Below are positions 37,891-50,055 of a stretch of DNA of 64,000 bases, piece after piece (positions within the stretch are counted from its first letter, which is position 1; the number at the start of each line of letters is the position of its first letter). The position numbers and the translations under genes are program-made. Source of the stretch: Epiperipatus broadwayi (taxonomy: Eukaryota; Onychophora; Udeonychophora; Euonychophora; Peripatidae). The notes under the pieces are model-generated. The model was not told the origin of the DNA. It saw only the letters and a list, made by a program, of their open reading frames with translations, and did not search any database. The stretch spans positions 4,127,656 through 4,191,655 of the forward strand of contig JAQFVV010012396.1 in NCBI GenBank assembly GCA_028023455.1, read 5' to 3'.

Positions 37891-38869
37891 TGACAGCACT
37901 GCACCTAGATCTTAGGATCTAATGCAACCCTCCAGCAACCACCTTTTATTTCTACTTAACTACAAAACTATTAATCTCAAGTTAAAAACACCATAATATT
38001 TTTAATCCACGCTCATTATCTTATATAATATATAGGTCTGAACTCAGCTATGGAATGGCAATATGTATAGGGTGTTTTTCCTGTTTTAATAACAGTTATA
38101 AGCAAGCATAAGAAATGGTGATCCATGTGATGAAATTTAAACATTCCTAAATTATATAGTTTCATTTTATACTACTATATTTAATATCAATAATTATGTG
38201 CTTATAACGCTCTTAAAGAAGTTATATATATTACTATATTTATTTAAAGCTTAGCACTTTCAAAGCTACTATATTTAGATTATTTTGTGCATATTTACTG
38301 TTATATGAATATGACTATGTTTTAATTATGAATATAAATGCATATACATAAAGAAAATATGTTTGAATTTAGAGATCTACTTTGCTGATTATAAACAAGT
38401 AATTCTTTTTTTTTTTTTTAATTTGAGATTTTCTATAAATGTGATGAATTATTTCAATATCAAAAACATGAGATTGGAATTTTTTTTTTTTGATTTGCAA
38501 TGTAAACCAATTGTTTTTATTGCCAGTTTTGCTTTGTGACTGTTTCTTATAATCACTTGTAAGTCTTTAAATGGTAGAGTTTGAATCTGCTGATTTTTTT
38601 TAAAATAATCTGGTGATATAACTTTTTAGAAATTATTAAAACTGGCTGCCAAAGCCCAGTAAGATCTCAATAACAACAATTTCAGAAAGTAGCATAGTGA
38701 GGTACCTTATCTTCATAAGTGCTATTTAAATTTATTAACTCTTTTTTATTTTACCTGGTTGATGTCCCTTTTGAGATTTTATTCTATTTTTTTGAATTTT
38801 CCCACCAAGGCAGTTAAGAGAGATTTACTTTTATCAGTTACAGGTGAGAAAATTCTAATCTCACTTTCT

Positions 38870-38870
<1 letters not shown>
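37891..38870. other. AT-rich intergenic DNA, nothing recognised
   Basis: T-runs near 38406 and 38479. No supported feature. Confidence 0.4.

Positions 38871-38872
<2 letters not shown>

Positions 38873-38906
<34 letters not shown>
38873..38906. repeat. (CT)n microsatellite
   Basis: A CT dinucleotide run of about 33 bp. The Arg-Glu frame read from its other strand is an artefact. Confidence 0.95.
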
Positions 38907-38909
<3 letters not shown>

Positions 38910-39765
38910 TTGAATTCCATATCTCATTCTTTTCATCATCATATGTCCAAATGATTGATAATTGTTTTTGTTTACCACTCCTTATCATCATTATCATTTT
39001 TTTCTCTTATGTATTTATATAAACATATTTGTATATTTTCTTTTTTTAGTTCAAATTTAATTCAGTTTTGTTGTTGTTGTTGTTGGAAGATATAAATGCA
39101 GATACATGATGCAAACTAAGAGATAATTGTGTAAATTAATATAATTTTCTCTAATCTATACAAATCTTTAAAATAATTTTTCATTAATTTAAATTTTATA
39201 CCAATATATTCATTTAACTTTAGTTTATGACAAAGACAAGTCCTCTGTTTGAAATATAATGTAAATAAATAATTTCTGATTATTTTTTTTTTATATTTCC
39301 TTTAGTTAGAATAATTTTTATTGACTTTATAAATATACTGTTAGACTATCATTATTAACCTAATTTTTTATATTTGGAAAATTTCTGCTATCCTCTTAAA
39401 ATTACAAGGAAGTCAATGGATTTTCATAACAACTAGACCTTATTATTCTAATATGCATAAGTTAACCAAATTAGCATTTAAAAAAAACAACTTAAATACA
39501 CATACCCATTAAAAAATAAAATGTACAATATAGTGAGGAAATTAGTAAATAAATATTTGAAACAAAATTTTTATTAAAAAAAATATATTTAAACAATTAT
39601 CTGTAAATTAATAAATTTAATTGATGCTAGTACAATATTTATATTTTACTATTTCTAAATCAACTGATATGAAATTGGCAATGTTTTTTTTTTTTTTAAA
39701 AAAAGAACATAAAATTTTGATAAATTAAAAAATGAGGTAATTAGGTTCTCTTTTTAATTACTATA
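38907..39765. other. AT-rich intergenic DNA, nothing recognised
   Basis: A ttgttgttgttgttg run near 39069 and poly-T tracts; nothing else. Confidence 0.4.
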
Positions 39766-39770
39766 TTACT

Positions 39771-41426
39771 TTGAATATAAGCCACACTTTTTATTTAAAC
39801 TTTGGACCCGTAAAAGTGGGGATGTGTCTTAACTTCAAAGTGGATATTTTAACATCTTATTTCTATCTATCTTGCCTTCCATAGATCATGTCTTTGCTTT
39901 ATACTCTATGCATGCACATAGTATTATGATCATTGATAGCAGTTTATTTGTGATTCCCTGTTCACTCTTTTGAGTTAATTCAGTTGCTGTTTGATAGCAG
40001 TTGCATAGAATCATGTTGTATCTGGCCATATTTTAATTTTGAGTTTTTTTATTATCCATACTCATTAATAATGAAAAATGGTCTACATATATTGCTAAAT
40101 TAAAAAGAAGTTATATTTGTGAATCAAACAAACTGGAAAGCATGCATCTGGTGACAAAAGTAATATTCAACATTAGAGAGCCATAAAAGAAATGTTATGT
40201 CAGTGTAAAAAATAAAAAAAAAATCATCCTTGGGTCTAAAAAAGGAAAGTATATTGCAATTGATACAGATGTTTTATCTTGCATAGTGGAATCACATAAT
40301 AAAAGTTTATCAATGACATAAGGGGCAATTATGTTAAAGCCAGAAAGTATATTGGGATAATGTTTAAAGCAAGTAGTGAATGGGATGAAAAGTTTATGAA
40401 ACAAGAAGGATTAGCATTATGAAAAAGGACTACAACAGTTCAAAAGATGCATACAGATTATGACAATAAGTTTCTTAGTTTTTAGCATGAAATAATCACT
40501 TTAAGATGAGAATATTGTTTGAAAGAAATCAGAAATGCTAATGAAATAACAATCATTTTTGATATATCAAGCAATTATATAGTAAACAAAAATGAAAAAA
40601 AACAATTTTAACTAATGGATATAAAAAAATCACAAATTACCGTGTATATAACTGCTGATGAAATTTTTTTTTTGCCTTTTATTATTTTAAACAGAAAAAC
40701 TGTTAATTTGAGCATAATTAAGAATGTATGAATGGCTACAGAATTGATGATAGAGTGGTCAGAAAATGTTTGGGAGAAGAGACCTGGTGCCTTTTTAAAG
40801 AAACAAAACTTGCTAGTAATGGATATATTTCAAAGACATTTAACCAATATTAATTTAAATAACAACAAAAAAACTGTGATCTGGTAATAATACCAGCAGA
40901 TATGACTTGTCAACTTCAGCCACTTGATGTGTCCATTAACAAACATTTTAAAGATAGAGTGAGAACTTATTATGAAGCATTGTTAAATTGAAAAGATCAG
41001 CCTTTGATACCAACTGGTAAAATAAAATGAGGTTTGTTTATTATAATAGCTCAGTGAGTGGTGTAGTCTTGGAAAGATATCCCTAAATAAATTGATCAAA
41101 AAATCTCTTTTAAAATGTTGCATTGCTAACAATTTAAATGGCACTGAAGATGGCCCCTGATGCAATAGTGAAGATGAGAACTCAAGATCTGAAAGTGAAG
41201 ATGACAAAAATAAAAATATGTCTGAAAGTGAAAGTATGTCTAAAGAAGATTCACAATAAATTAGGTGAGTTTATTGTATTTATATTAGTTCCTATTTAAG
41301 TAAATAAAAATGTTCTTTTATTTTTCAATACCATACCTATTATAAAATGATTTTTAGATTTGTTTCAAATTTTCCATGCTTAAAATCCTACTGCAGCTTA
41401 AATCCAGGGGTGGCTTATATGTGATA
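39771..41426 (+). mobile_element. pogo-type DNA transposon with terminal inverted repeats (decayed)
   Basis: About 1.65 kb bounded by inverted repeats: atataagccac near 39775 at the left and gtggcttatat at 41410-41420 at the right, with TA steps outside both ends as expected for Tc1/mariner-superfamily insertion. The whole transposase region, from DNA-binding domain to acidic C-terminus, lies between them on the plus strand. The length is about right for a complete element with a single intronless gene of some 400-450 codons. The gene is broken, so the element is dead. The inverted repeats agree over only ~11 bp, again showing age. Confidence 0.8.
40063..41259 (+). pseudogene. pogo-family transposase (broken)
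   Basis: pogo transposases have an N-terminal HTH/CENP-B-type DNA-binding region and a DDE/D catalytic domain that cuts and pastes the element. In order on the plus strand: KLKRSYICESNKLESM (first HTH, near 40100), GSKKGKYIAIDTDVLSCIVE (CENP-B-like HTH, near 40240), ELMIEWSENVWEKRPGAFLK then KQNLLVMDIFQRHL (40745-40840, with a catalytic D), DMTCQLQPLDVSINKHFKDR (about 40905-40957, the hallmark QLQPLD motif with the second D), then KSLLKCCIANNLNGTED (near 41100) and an acidic serine-rich tail ending in a stop at 41257-41259. Several stops and frameshifts interrupt it. The order and spacing match the POGK/Tigger-like pogo group. Confidence 0.85.
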
Positions 41427-43375
41427 CAAAATATAAATATAAAATATGTGTGCATAAGACATAAATAAAAAATTAAATAAACAATTTTTGCATTAAGGCA
41501 ATTAATGTACCTTAAATGTAACTTATTAGCAAAGATTTCTTTCAAATAATTTAATAAAAAATAGATAAAGACTTGATAGTGGGTAATTTTGTATCGATAA
41601 GATTCAGAAATTTGAAATGTATCATAATAAAAGCTTTGTCATTTTATGTATCATAAAAATAATGGCAAAATATGCTTAAGAAGTTTGATTTATTAGTAAA
41701 TATCTATTTAGTATTAAAATATAATTAAGTGAAATAATGTATTGAAATCAATTGAGCTACAATTGATAAATTCTTGAGTTCATCACACTGCATTGAACCA
41801 GTCACAGCCATAAACACATGTGAATGCACACTTTGTATTAGATTTCATATTTGTTTTAATGCTGTTAAATATTCTTTATTTTGCTAATAGCAAAGTTCTC
41901 CACATTCTTCATTTTCACTTTATTTAATACTTTATTGTTCATATATAAATAAAATATAAACTACACAATTTTGATTAAAAAGATTATAACAAATGCTAAG
42001 TATTTTAGCTGTCATAAATAGTTTTTGTATAAAAAAAACATTTTGTTATAAATTGAAAGATCATAAAACATAGTTACAATAGCATTCTTTGTTTACTTTA
42101 TTTAAATTCTTCATTTTTGTTGTGATAATAAACTTTACAGCTCATGTTTATTAGCAATATCTACAAAACTATCTCATTTGTCACTTTTATAGTGAAAATA
42201 AAAAAAGAAAACGAAACTGTAAATATATTACATTAACGATAAAATTATTGAATAAAAAGTTTCTTAACTACTAATTGTAATAAAATATTTGCATATTAAA
42301 TAACCATTAAATTAAAAGAATAATTAAATCGAAATAAACAAATAGATATATAATTATCATAAAATTATAAACAATTTGTTCATTCTTTTTTATAATTTTA
42401 ATTATCATAATTATTATTCTTTTTTTAAAAAAAAAAAAATGTAATAAACATTAACACTTCATTTTAAAATATAAACATAAATAGATGCTTTGTTAAATAT
42501 TAATTATAAAAAAAATACAAACAGCAAGAAAATAAACTACAGTTTAAATGAAACAAATATATATTCTTTTTTTTTTTTTTGAATAAAAAATAGTTTACTT
42601 AGTTGCTGTGTTTTAAAAAAATAGTTGCCAAACTATTTAGATTTGTAAAGTAGATTATAATCAAATTAGACTATTTTTCAAGTAATGATACACTTAAAAA
42701 TATATGATTAACTTAATGTCATTGTTCTTAAGTCTTAACTAATAGAAATTATGGCAAATTAAAAATAAAAAGTAAAAAATAGTAATTGAACGATTTATGT
42801 CTCAGACATCATATAATATATTAAGAATACTTCAGGCAATATATTCCATTACTTAACCCATTATAATATGATGTGATGTGATGCACAGTGACTTCTCCTT
42901 AAACGGAGTCAGAAATATCTCAGCAACTATGCCCAGAGAAACCTGTTAGCCACTTAACTTTCCATTCCCTATTCGTCTTATGCCTTTAATGCACCCATGT
43001 GCTGTTGGAAATTAAAATATTAAATATTAAAAATAGCTATTTATTTTAATTTACAAGCAAACATTAATTATTCTGAACTGCATGAATTCAAACTCTTCTT
43101 TTTTTCTGATTAATTTTTCAACATGATCTTGCAAATGTACACATAGATTACAATTTTCATATCATGCACATTAATGAAAAAATTAAATTGTTAAATCAGT
43201 TAAAATCTGAATATGTGAATACACATAATATGCATATATTCTCAATTGTACATGAATATAAAAGCAAAAATATTTCAATTCATTATTTAAAAAATATTTA
43301 ATTAATTTTAAAAATGCAACAAAAAAAATGCAACATTAATATTTTTTATTAGTCATTCATTAGATTAAAGATTAT
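41427..43375. other. AT-rich intergenic DNA, nothing recognised
   Basis: Homopolymers at about 42419-42439 and 42566. A less AT-rich patch at 42870-43005 (including cttaaacggagtcagaaata and cactcaacttt-like words) has no frame or fold I can name. Confidence 0.4.
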
Positions 43376-43380
43376 CCAAT

Positions 43381-43647
43381 AATAAATAATATTTCCATAG
43401 TGCAATTGTCGCTATACCACTCACACAAGGTAGAAAATGTTTTATATCTGTTTTTAACACCTTATGAAAGGATATAATTATAAACATATCACAAAAGACA
43501 TGTGAAAATGATCTTTTTCACATGTTTTTGGTCATAAGTTTATAATTACATCCCTTCATAAAGTGTCAAAAGCAGATAGAAGCCAGTTCCTACCTTGTGT
43601 GAGATTGATGTAATGAAAATTTATACTATAGAAATATTATTCATTAT
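43381..43647. mobile_element. Fold-back element, ~120-bp arms
   Basis: The left arm (aataaataatatttccatag..., cacacaaggtag, acaccttatgaaaggatata, attataaacat, acatgtgaaaa) is repeated inverted at about 43519-43647 (ttttcacatgt, tttataattac, cccttcataaagtgt, ctaccttgtgtgag, ctatagaaatattattcatt). The dyad lies near 43515. Arms are about 80-85% alike. MITE-like, no gene. Confidence 0.75.
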
Positions 43648-43847
43648 AACAAAAATGCAACAGAGTCAAATGATAAATCAATATTTCTGTAATTTAACAT
43701 TAAAAAAAAAGAGAAACTATCTCATTAATTTTCTATCTATAGTTTTTTTTTATAAATAATTTCATATTTACCCCTCAATAATTATTAAAGTAATCAAATG
43801 ATTTGCTTCTCAGAAAATCATATAACGTGTAAGCTTCAAAAGAGAAA

Positions 43848-43915
43848 GGTTGAGCTTTATTCCAGAAAGTTTAACTCGAAATTGGACACTTTACCAAGTG
43901 AGCCAAATAATGAGT
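43848..43915 (-). repeat. tRNA-like SINE head (minus strand)
   Basis: On the minus strand tggctcacttggtaaagtgt matches a tRNA D-arm and A box (TGGCTCACTTGG), followed by an anticodon-arm-like ccaatttcgagttaaacttt and a degenerate B box. The 3' half does not fold, so it is a decayed tRNA-derived repeat or tRNA pseudogene. Confidence 0.4.
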
Positions 43916-44097
43916 ATATTATTATTTTATAAAAATAATAAAATATTACAACTGAAAATTTGTATTGAAAAAGTAAACTTGTTATGAGAAGTAAATTTGA
44001 TTTCTTATTTATATAAAATAATTTGTGATTATTTAGATTTAAGCATTAAAATATTCATTTGATCAAACGAATCCAATTTCTTGTGATATCTCACTAT

Positions 44098-44335
44098 AAT
44101 TCATCATCATCATCATCAACCATTATCAATCCACTGCAGGATGAAGGTCTCTCCAAGTTCAATCCATCTTTTTCTATCTTTAGCTTCTTTCTCTTCTCCA
44201 CATCACCCCTGCACACTTTCTTATTTCATCCATCCATCTCACATGTGGTCCCTTTCTGTGTCTTTTAAAATTTCTTGGAATCCAGTTTAAAATTTCAATT
44301 GTCCATCTGTTATCATCTCTTCTAACTATAATTAT
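44098..44335 (-). mobile_element. RTE-type LINE, 3' end (minus strand)
   Basis: The minus strand reads HVRWM (here GPHVRWMDE-like: cacatgtgagatggatggat), then the closing KFNLERPSSCSGLIMV-type end, i.e. the same 3' terminus as the plus-strand RTE at 58.05-58.19 kb (ggacttggagagaccttcatcctgcagtggattgataatgg), and finishes in (TGATGA)n, here seen as tcatcatcatcatcatca at 44100-44118. The 3' tail of short TGATGA-type repeats is typical of RTE LINEs. 5'-truncated fragment. Confidence 0.75.
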
Positions 44336-45560
44336 TTGACACTATTAATATTTTCTAAATAAATTTAATATACCATTTATTAAAAATACAATTTATAAAG
44401 TTGCATGGATTTTCTTTGTACGTCCTTCAATTTGGATAAATTTGAAATAGTAGTGGAAAATTGCTTATTTCTTGCACTGACATTTTTGATTATGGGTAAA
44501 AATTATTCATATTAACAATATTAATCCATTACGTGTGGAAAAAACGTATTTACCTTCCCAACTCTCTTTATTGTTATTAATATTAATTTAATTTTAAATT
44601 TAAAAAATTACAACTTTGTAGAACCAACGAATAAAAAAAAAATTCTCAATATATGTTATCTAAGTTTATCATGATTACTACTTATGATAAATTATTTTTT
44701 ACTATAACGATTATACAAATCTATCAACAAAATGTTAATGTTTTATTAAATTTAACAATTAAAATTATACTATTTTATTTTAATAAAATGGGGGGGGGGA
44801 TATGAATGAGATTATTATCACTAAAACTTATTTATTTCAAAGATTAAATTAATATTTTTAATTGTTATAATGTTAGTTCATTATAATTCCCTCTTTTTTA
44901 AATTGCTATTAATTCAAAGCCACCAGAGGGTATTGCTCCTACATGATTAAGTTTTAATGAAAATGGTGATAATATATTTTGTAACTTTAAGCTTGCTTTC
45001 TAATCAGTAATCTAAATAAGCAATAAAATTGCTTTTATCCTCCCGGGGTTTATTTTTTATTACTTTTTTTATGTGTTTAAAAAAAAAAAGCTACTTTGAT
45101 AATTAAATGTCAGAAATTTTTAAAACAAAACTGTGATATTGTTAATTAAAATTTCAGCTTTTAAAGTCAACATTACCAATATTATTTTAATTTCACTATT
45201 TTTTTTTTAATTTTTTAAATTATTTCTCTTCATTTACTTCATCTATAAATAAATAATATTATGAATAAATAATGGGCATACTATATGCTGTACAGCATTA
45301 AGCATATAAAAATTTTTTATAATTATATTCAAGCAAGCTTGTTCCATAATTTAACTCCTTCACTTTAAAAATTCGCTTGAATTTTTGTAATTATAATTAT
45401 TTTTTGTATTTAATTCATTAACATTATAAAACTATATAGAAATATATTATTCATTCTTTTAACAATAATTAAAAAAGTATCAGGAAAAAAAAATCTATAA
45501 ATAAGTAATAAAATATCTTAATGTTGTAATAAAATACTAGTTTTCTACTTCACCTTTGAG
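44336..45560. other. AT-rich intergenic DNA, nothing recognised
   Basis: A G10 homopolymer near 44790 and poly-T runs. No supported feature. Confidence 0.4.
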
Positions 45561-45562
45561 TA

Positions 45563-45818
45563 TTAAGTAATTTAAATTGCGCTTTACGCAAAAAGTGAAG
45601 CTTGTCTAAAATATTATTAAAGAGTTATATGGCTAACCGCTTTCAGAGAACTTAAATCTCCATATTCATAGCCTATTATAATCACCGCTAAACTTCAATT
45701 ATATAAGGCTATGAATATGGAGACTTAAGTTCTCTGAAAGCGCTTAGCCATATAATTCTTTAATAATATTTTAGACAAGCTTCACTTTTTTGCATAAAGC
45801 GCAATTTAAATTACTTAA
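45563..45818. mobile_element. Young fold-back element, 111-bp arms at ~96% identity
   Basis: Left arm 45563-45673 and right arm 45707-45818 are inverted copies differing at four bases and one single-base indel, around a 33-bp centre. The ends read ttaagtaatttaaattgcgc on both sides. It keeps several CpGs (gcgc, acgc, accgc), one of them already changed (acgc versus atgc), unlike the CpG-poor surroundings. No coding capacity. The high arm identity implies recent arrival or arm conversion. Confidence 0.85.
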
Positions 45819-45904
45819 TGATGTAAGTAGCTCATTAAACTTTATGAAGCATATTTAAAACTGGACGATAAATAGGATGACATATGAATGCAAACTTCCA
45901 TCAA

Positions 45905-46268
45905 TAATAATTATGTTTGATAATAGTTTAAGGACTGAAAGAATCTCGGCATCAGGGTGGCCTTTGAGTGTTCCATCATCAGATTTTCAATTGTATGGAT
46001 GGTTGAAGAGTTGGAGTGTGGATTGGATTGAACCCTGTCCATTAAAGTATGAAGATTGGCTATCTTAATATATATCTGAGCACTTATTGCATATGTGTGT
46101 AGAGGAGATAATCTGGACCAACTGATGATTGCTGGTTTATGATGAAATACATATATTGATGATTATTTAGCTTTTCAACATAGGTTTGTGTGAAAGTCTG
46201 TGCTAATATATCCTATATATTACATATATTGATACAGATATATAATAAGCCTGTACTTCAGTTATTAG
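45905..46268 (+). repeat. Interspersed repeat F2, copy
   Basis: Colinear with the plus copy at 10.77-11.15 kb: aatctcggcatcagggtggc, gtgttccatcatcagatttt, ggttgaagagttggagtgtg, cctgtccattaaagtatga, ggctatcttaatatata, gagcacttattgcatat, ataatctggaccaactgatg, gaaatacatatattgatgat, gtgtgaaagtctgtgct, and the end tatataataagcctgtactt-cagttat. The (TA)n expansion and the cactctccacac block are missing. The shared end ...aataagcctgt...cagttat is probably a true terminus of the family. Confidence 0.85.
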
Positions 46269-46679
46269 TAACTGAAAGAAAATTCTTCAATTCCTCTTTG
46301 AGGCCTTAAACAAATTTTGAAGGGCAAATTCTAATTTTCCACTCTATATATTCTTATTTTTGCAGCTGTAATTATTTATTTTTTTAATCCATAAGTTTAA
46401 GATCAAGAACACCATGACTTTTTTTTTCAATTGCTTTATACTTTTTAATTGAAATATTAGTTTGAGTTTTTTTGAAGGCAGAATGTATTTGCTTGTGAAT
46501 GATTTTTTTAAAATAGATATTTACAATCATGACATACAAAACTAAATTATGATCTTTATTCCCAGTATGCTGTAAAATCATCAGCCAAAGCCAAGAGTTG
46601 GAAGCTGAAAATGGAGAGTGCTAAGATTCCTTAATTATAAACCTGAATTGTCATTTAATGATGACCTTTTATTTAGATA

Positions 46680-49600
46680 CATACAATGGTAGATTATTCT
46701 CAATTGAAGAAAGATAGCATGAATTGGAAGAAAGTATGTCTAATATTAAATGGGACATTGTTGAACTTTGTAAATTTAGAAGAAAAGATGGAAAGACAAT
46801 TGATATTAAAAATAGGTATGTACTACAAAGGCATAAATATTGGCAGCAAAAGCCAAGTGAAAATTATTATAAATAAAAACTGGAAAAACAGCTTTGTGAG
46901 ATTTATGGTGCATCAGAAAAAGATATCTCAAATTAATGAAAGATACCAAATGCAGATAATTTAGGCATATACCCCAACAATTTATTATTGTGATGAAGAA
47001 GTAAAATATTGTTATATGGATATAAAAACAATTTTTGGGAAGGCTTATGAATGTGCTATAAATAAATTTAGCAATGATTATAAAAATGAGTGAGACCATG
47101 GACTTGTAGAATTTTCAGGAAAAAAAATTATATTATGATTTTTTTGAAAAAAAATGCTAAATGGAAATGGATATAGAAAAATCTAAATAAAAGTATAGTA
47201 GAATTGAATTATATTTTGACTAATAAAAAATATGTTTATAAGATTATAATACTCTTAATTAATTCAACACAGGAAGTCTTCATCAATTACTGAGTTCTAA
47301 AATATATATTAATGCAAAAGTGCAAAATTAAAAAGACAAAATTATTAAGAAAACAGTAAAGTTAGTATTCCTAACCTTTAAAAACATTTCAATGAATTGA
47401 AAATAAAAATATTAACAGATTTTGAAGATGGTTCAGATTAGCATGAAATTAATTGGAAGATAACTAGAAACATTATTAAGAATGGCATTAAATATAGCTG
47501 GTACAAAAAAGCAGCAAATTGCCAATAAATTTTTACTGAGATAAGTCAATCTATTAAAAAAGAATTATGAAAATTTATAAAAATGATCCATGAAAAATAG
47601 AATATCTAAAGTTTTGTAAAATAGTATGAAAATGAATTAATAACAATATAATAGAATATAAATGTGAATTATCATGAATGCTATTAAAGAAAATAAAAAT
47701 CTCTAAGGTGTAAAATACCATCTGGGTATTGTAAGGAAATTATTTCTGCTCTAAGGAGTAAAGATAAAACTATTACTAAAAAGAGAGATGGCATTATAAA
47801 GAGTTCTATAAAGAATTTATAACAATGAAGAGGAAGAAAATAGAGTATTTCCTACAATTACTTCATCAAATTGCCTACCATTTTAAATAAAGAAGCATGA
47901 CATACAATTAAATCTATGAAAAATAGAACACCTCCATATAATTCTGGAATTACAATCAATATCCTTAAACAACAGGTGAAGAAATAGAAAAATTGTTGGC
48001 AAAATTGGAAAAATATAGTAGTAACATAAATATTTAAAAAAATAAAATAAAAAAGATATTAAAAATTACAGACTTTGCTTCTAAAAAAATATTTGTAATG
48101 TCAAACTCAGTGGCTGGCACCATTATGGAGAGAAAATGTCTTAATAAGAGATAATATTTAAATTTATTGATTTACATGTACCATGTTCTAGACAAAGTGA
48201 TACCAGAGTCTTTTTGTTTATCAAGTAGTTGTTTTTTTGTAATAAATCATGCCTCTTTAATTTTTTTTCAGATCACTGCATTCTGTGATCACTGCATTAA
48301 ATATTATGTTTTTGAAGTTATGGCCAGATTCCATTTCATACTTAAAGAACACTGACTGCACTCTTAGGATTTTTCTTTGCATGGTTATAAATATACCTAT
48401 GCTGCAAAAGTCCAGTGGCACTATTAGCACATGATTCACCACAATAGTTTGCTTTACAAACAGACTCATTGCAGTTAATTCTGTAAATAATCTGGATGGT
48501 CTGGTTTGGAGGCAACTTGTGCTTAGAATTGTTTAAGAGCTTATTTAAGTTAGGTGTTCAAAAGCTGATGCTAAATGTATCAGAACATATATTATGCAAA
48601 TAACACTTATACTCCAGGTATGAAGGGAAGACTTATCCATTTGTGTCAGCCATTGAGTTTGAGCACTATTAATATAAACTTCTAGTTTGAAAATATTGCT
48701 CAGCTATTTATTGTTTAAAGTTTAAATAAATTAACCTTTTTTGGAAGTGAATGAACAATAATAATAGAATTACATAAGAAAAGAAAAAAAGTAAAAATTA
48801 TTATAGAATTATAGATGTATTAGTCTTTTATCGGTTCTATATAAAAAATTATCAAAATAATTATAACTGGATTTTAACCAACCAAAAGATCAAAATGGAT
48901 TTAAAAGCCTTTTTTTTTTTTACAATAAATCCAATCCAAATATTGAGAGAAGTTATACAAGATACAATTAAATATAGATTGTCATTATGCTTTTGATTTG
49001 TAGATGTGAAAAAGCATTTTATTCTATAAGCAATTCTACAGTAATTAAAGTATTGAATCATCAAGGTATAGACTCAGGATATTGTCATATTCTGAAGAAT
49101 GTTTATCAAAATTAAACAGAAATGATTATATTGATAATTATACTAAGAAAATTAACATTGAGAAGAGTATACGATAGGATGATTCCATATCTCAAGAAAA
49201 TTTTAAGGCAGTTTTACAAGAAGTATTTTGTGTATTAAAATGAAAGTTAAGGGGTATAAATAAATGAAGATTGTTTAAGTCATCTAGAATTTGCAGATGA
49301 TATAGTTGTTTTTGCAAATAATGCTTCAACATTTAAGAAAATGTTGCAAGAGTTATCAGATGAAAATGAGAAAGTAAAACTAAAAATAAATGCTAAAAAA
49401 GCTAAACTAATATTCAATGGATTTTCTCAAAAGAAGAAAAATAAATATTGATAATAATGAATTAAAAGACATTAACAATTACAAATACCTAGGTCATATT
49501 ATTAATACAGAAGAAAATATAATAGATGAAAATAATCACAGAATTAAATTTTGTGGGATGCTTTTGATAGAAATAACTTATTATTAAAAAGAAATATGTC

Positions 49601-50055
49601 TATGTGTTTGAAAAGAAAGGTGTTTAATTGATGTGATTTACCAGTTGTTATTTATGAATCAAGAGACTTGGGCACTCAGTAGAAGATCCATACAGAGACT
49701 TTAGGTCGCTTAACAAAATATGGAGAGAAGTATATTATCAGTAACAAAATTGACTGAAAACCAAATACTTGGATGGGAAAATAAGAAAATATTACTGACA
49801 TGATTGAAAGAATTAAGAGATAAAATGGAGTTGGTCTGGATATATTGAGAGAAGAGCTGATAGTCAAAATCTTAAATTGGATTCCAAAAAAAAAACAGAC
49901 CACATGCGAGATGGATGAATGAAATAAGAAAATTTGCTTGTGTGATGTGGAGAAAAGAGGCTAGAGATCAGAGAAAGTGGATTAAACTTGGATTCTCATC
50001 CTGTAGAGATCAAAAATGGTTGAAAATGATGATGAATACAACACCTCAAAAATTA
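46680..50055 (+). mobile_element. RTE-type LINE, near full length, heavily decayed
   Basis: RTE LINEs encode an APE-type endonuclease and a reverse transcriptase in one ORF of roughly 1000 codons. Frames here follow that order. The endonuclease start NGRLFSIEE, ELEESMSNIKWDIVELCKF and RRKDGKTIDI is at about 46687-46795, then NWKNSFVRFM and IPNADNL. The RT region includes the VRQ...P-like block near 49165-49240, LEFADDIVVFANNAS with an intact FADD box at 49285-49325, ENEKVKLKINAKKAKLIFNG (49365-49420), YKYLGHIINTEENI (49478-49520), MSMCLKRKVFN (49595-49630), and the tail HMRDG/WMNE near 49900. It ends in gatgatgaata near 50034. Many stops and frameshifts are present; AT drift is strong. Confidence 0.8.

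Noticed and set aside
38779-38997. Minus-strand frame with Arg-Glu repeats
   Set aside because: It is the (CT)n microsatellite; the flanks show no conserved sequence.
46806-47099. Minus-strand 97-codon frame
   Set aside because: It is antisense to the RTE endonuclease region on the plus strand.
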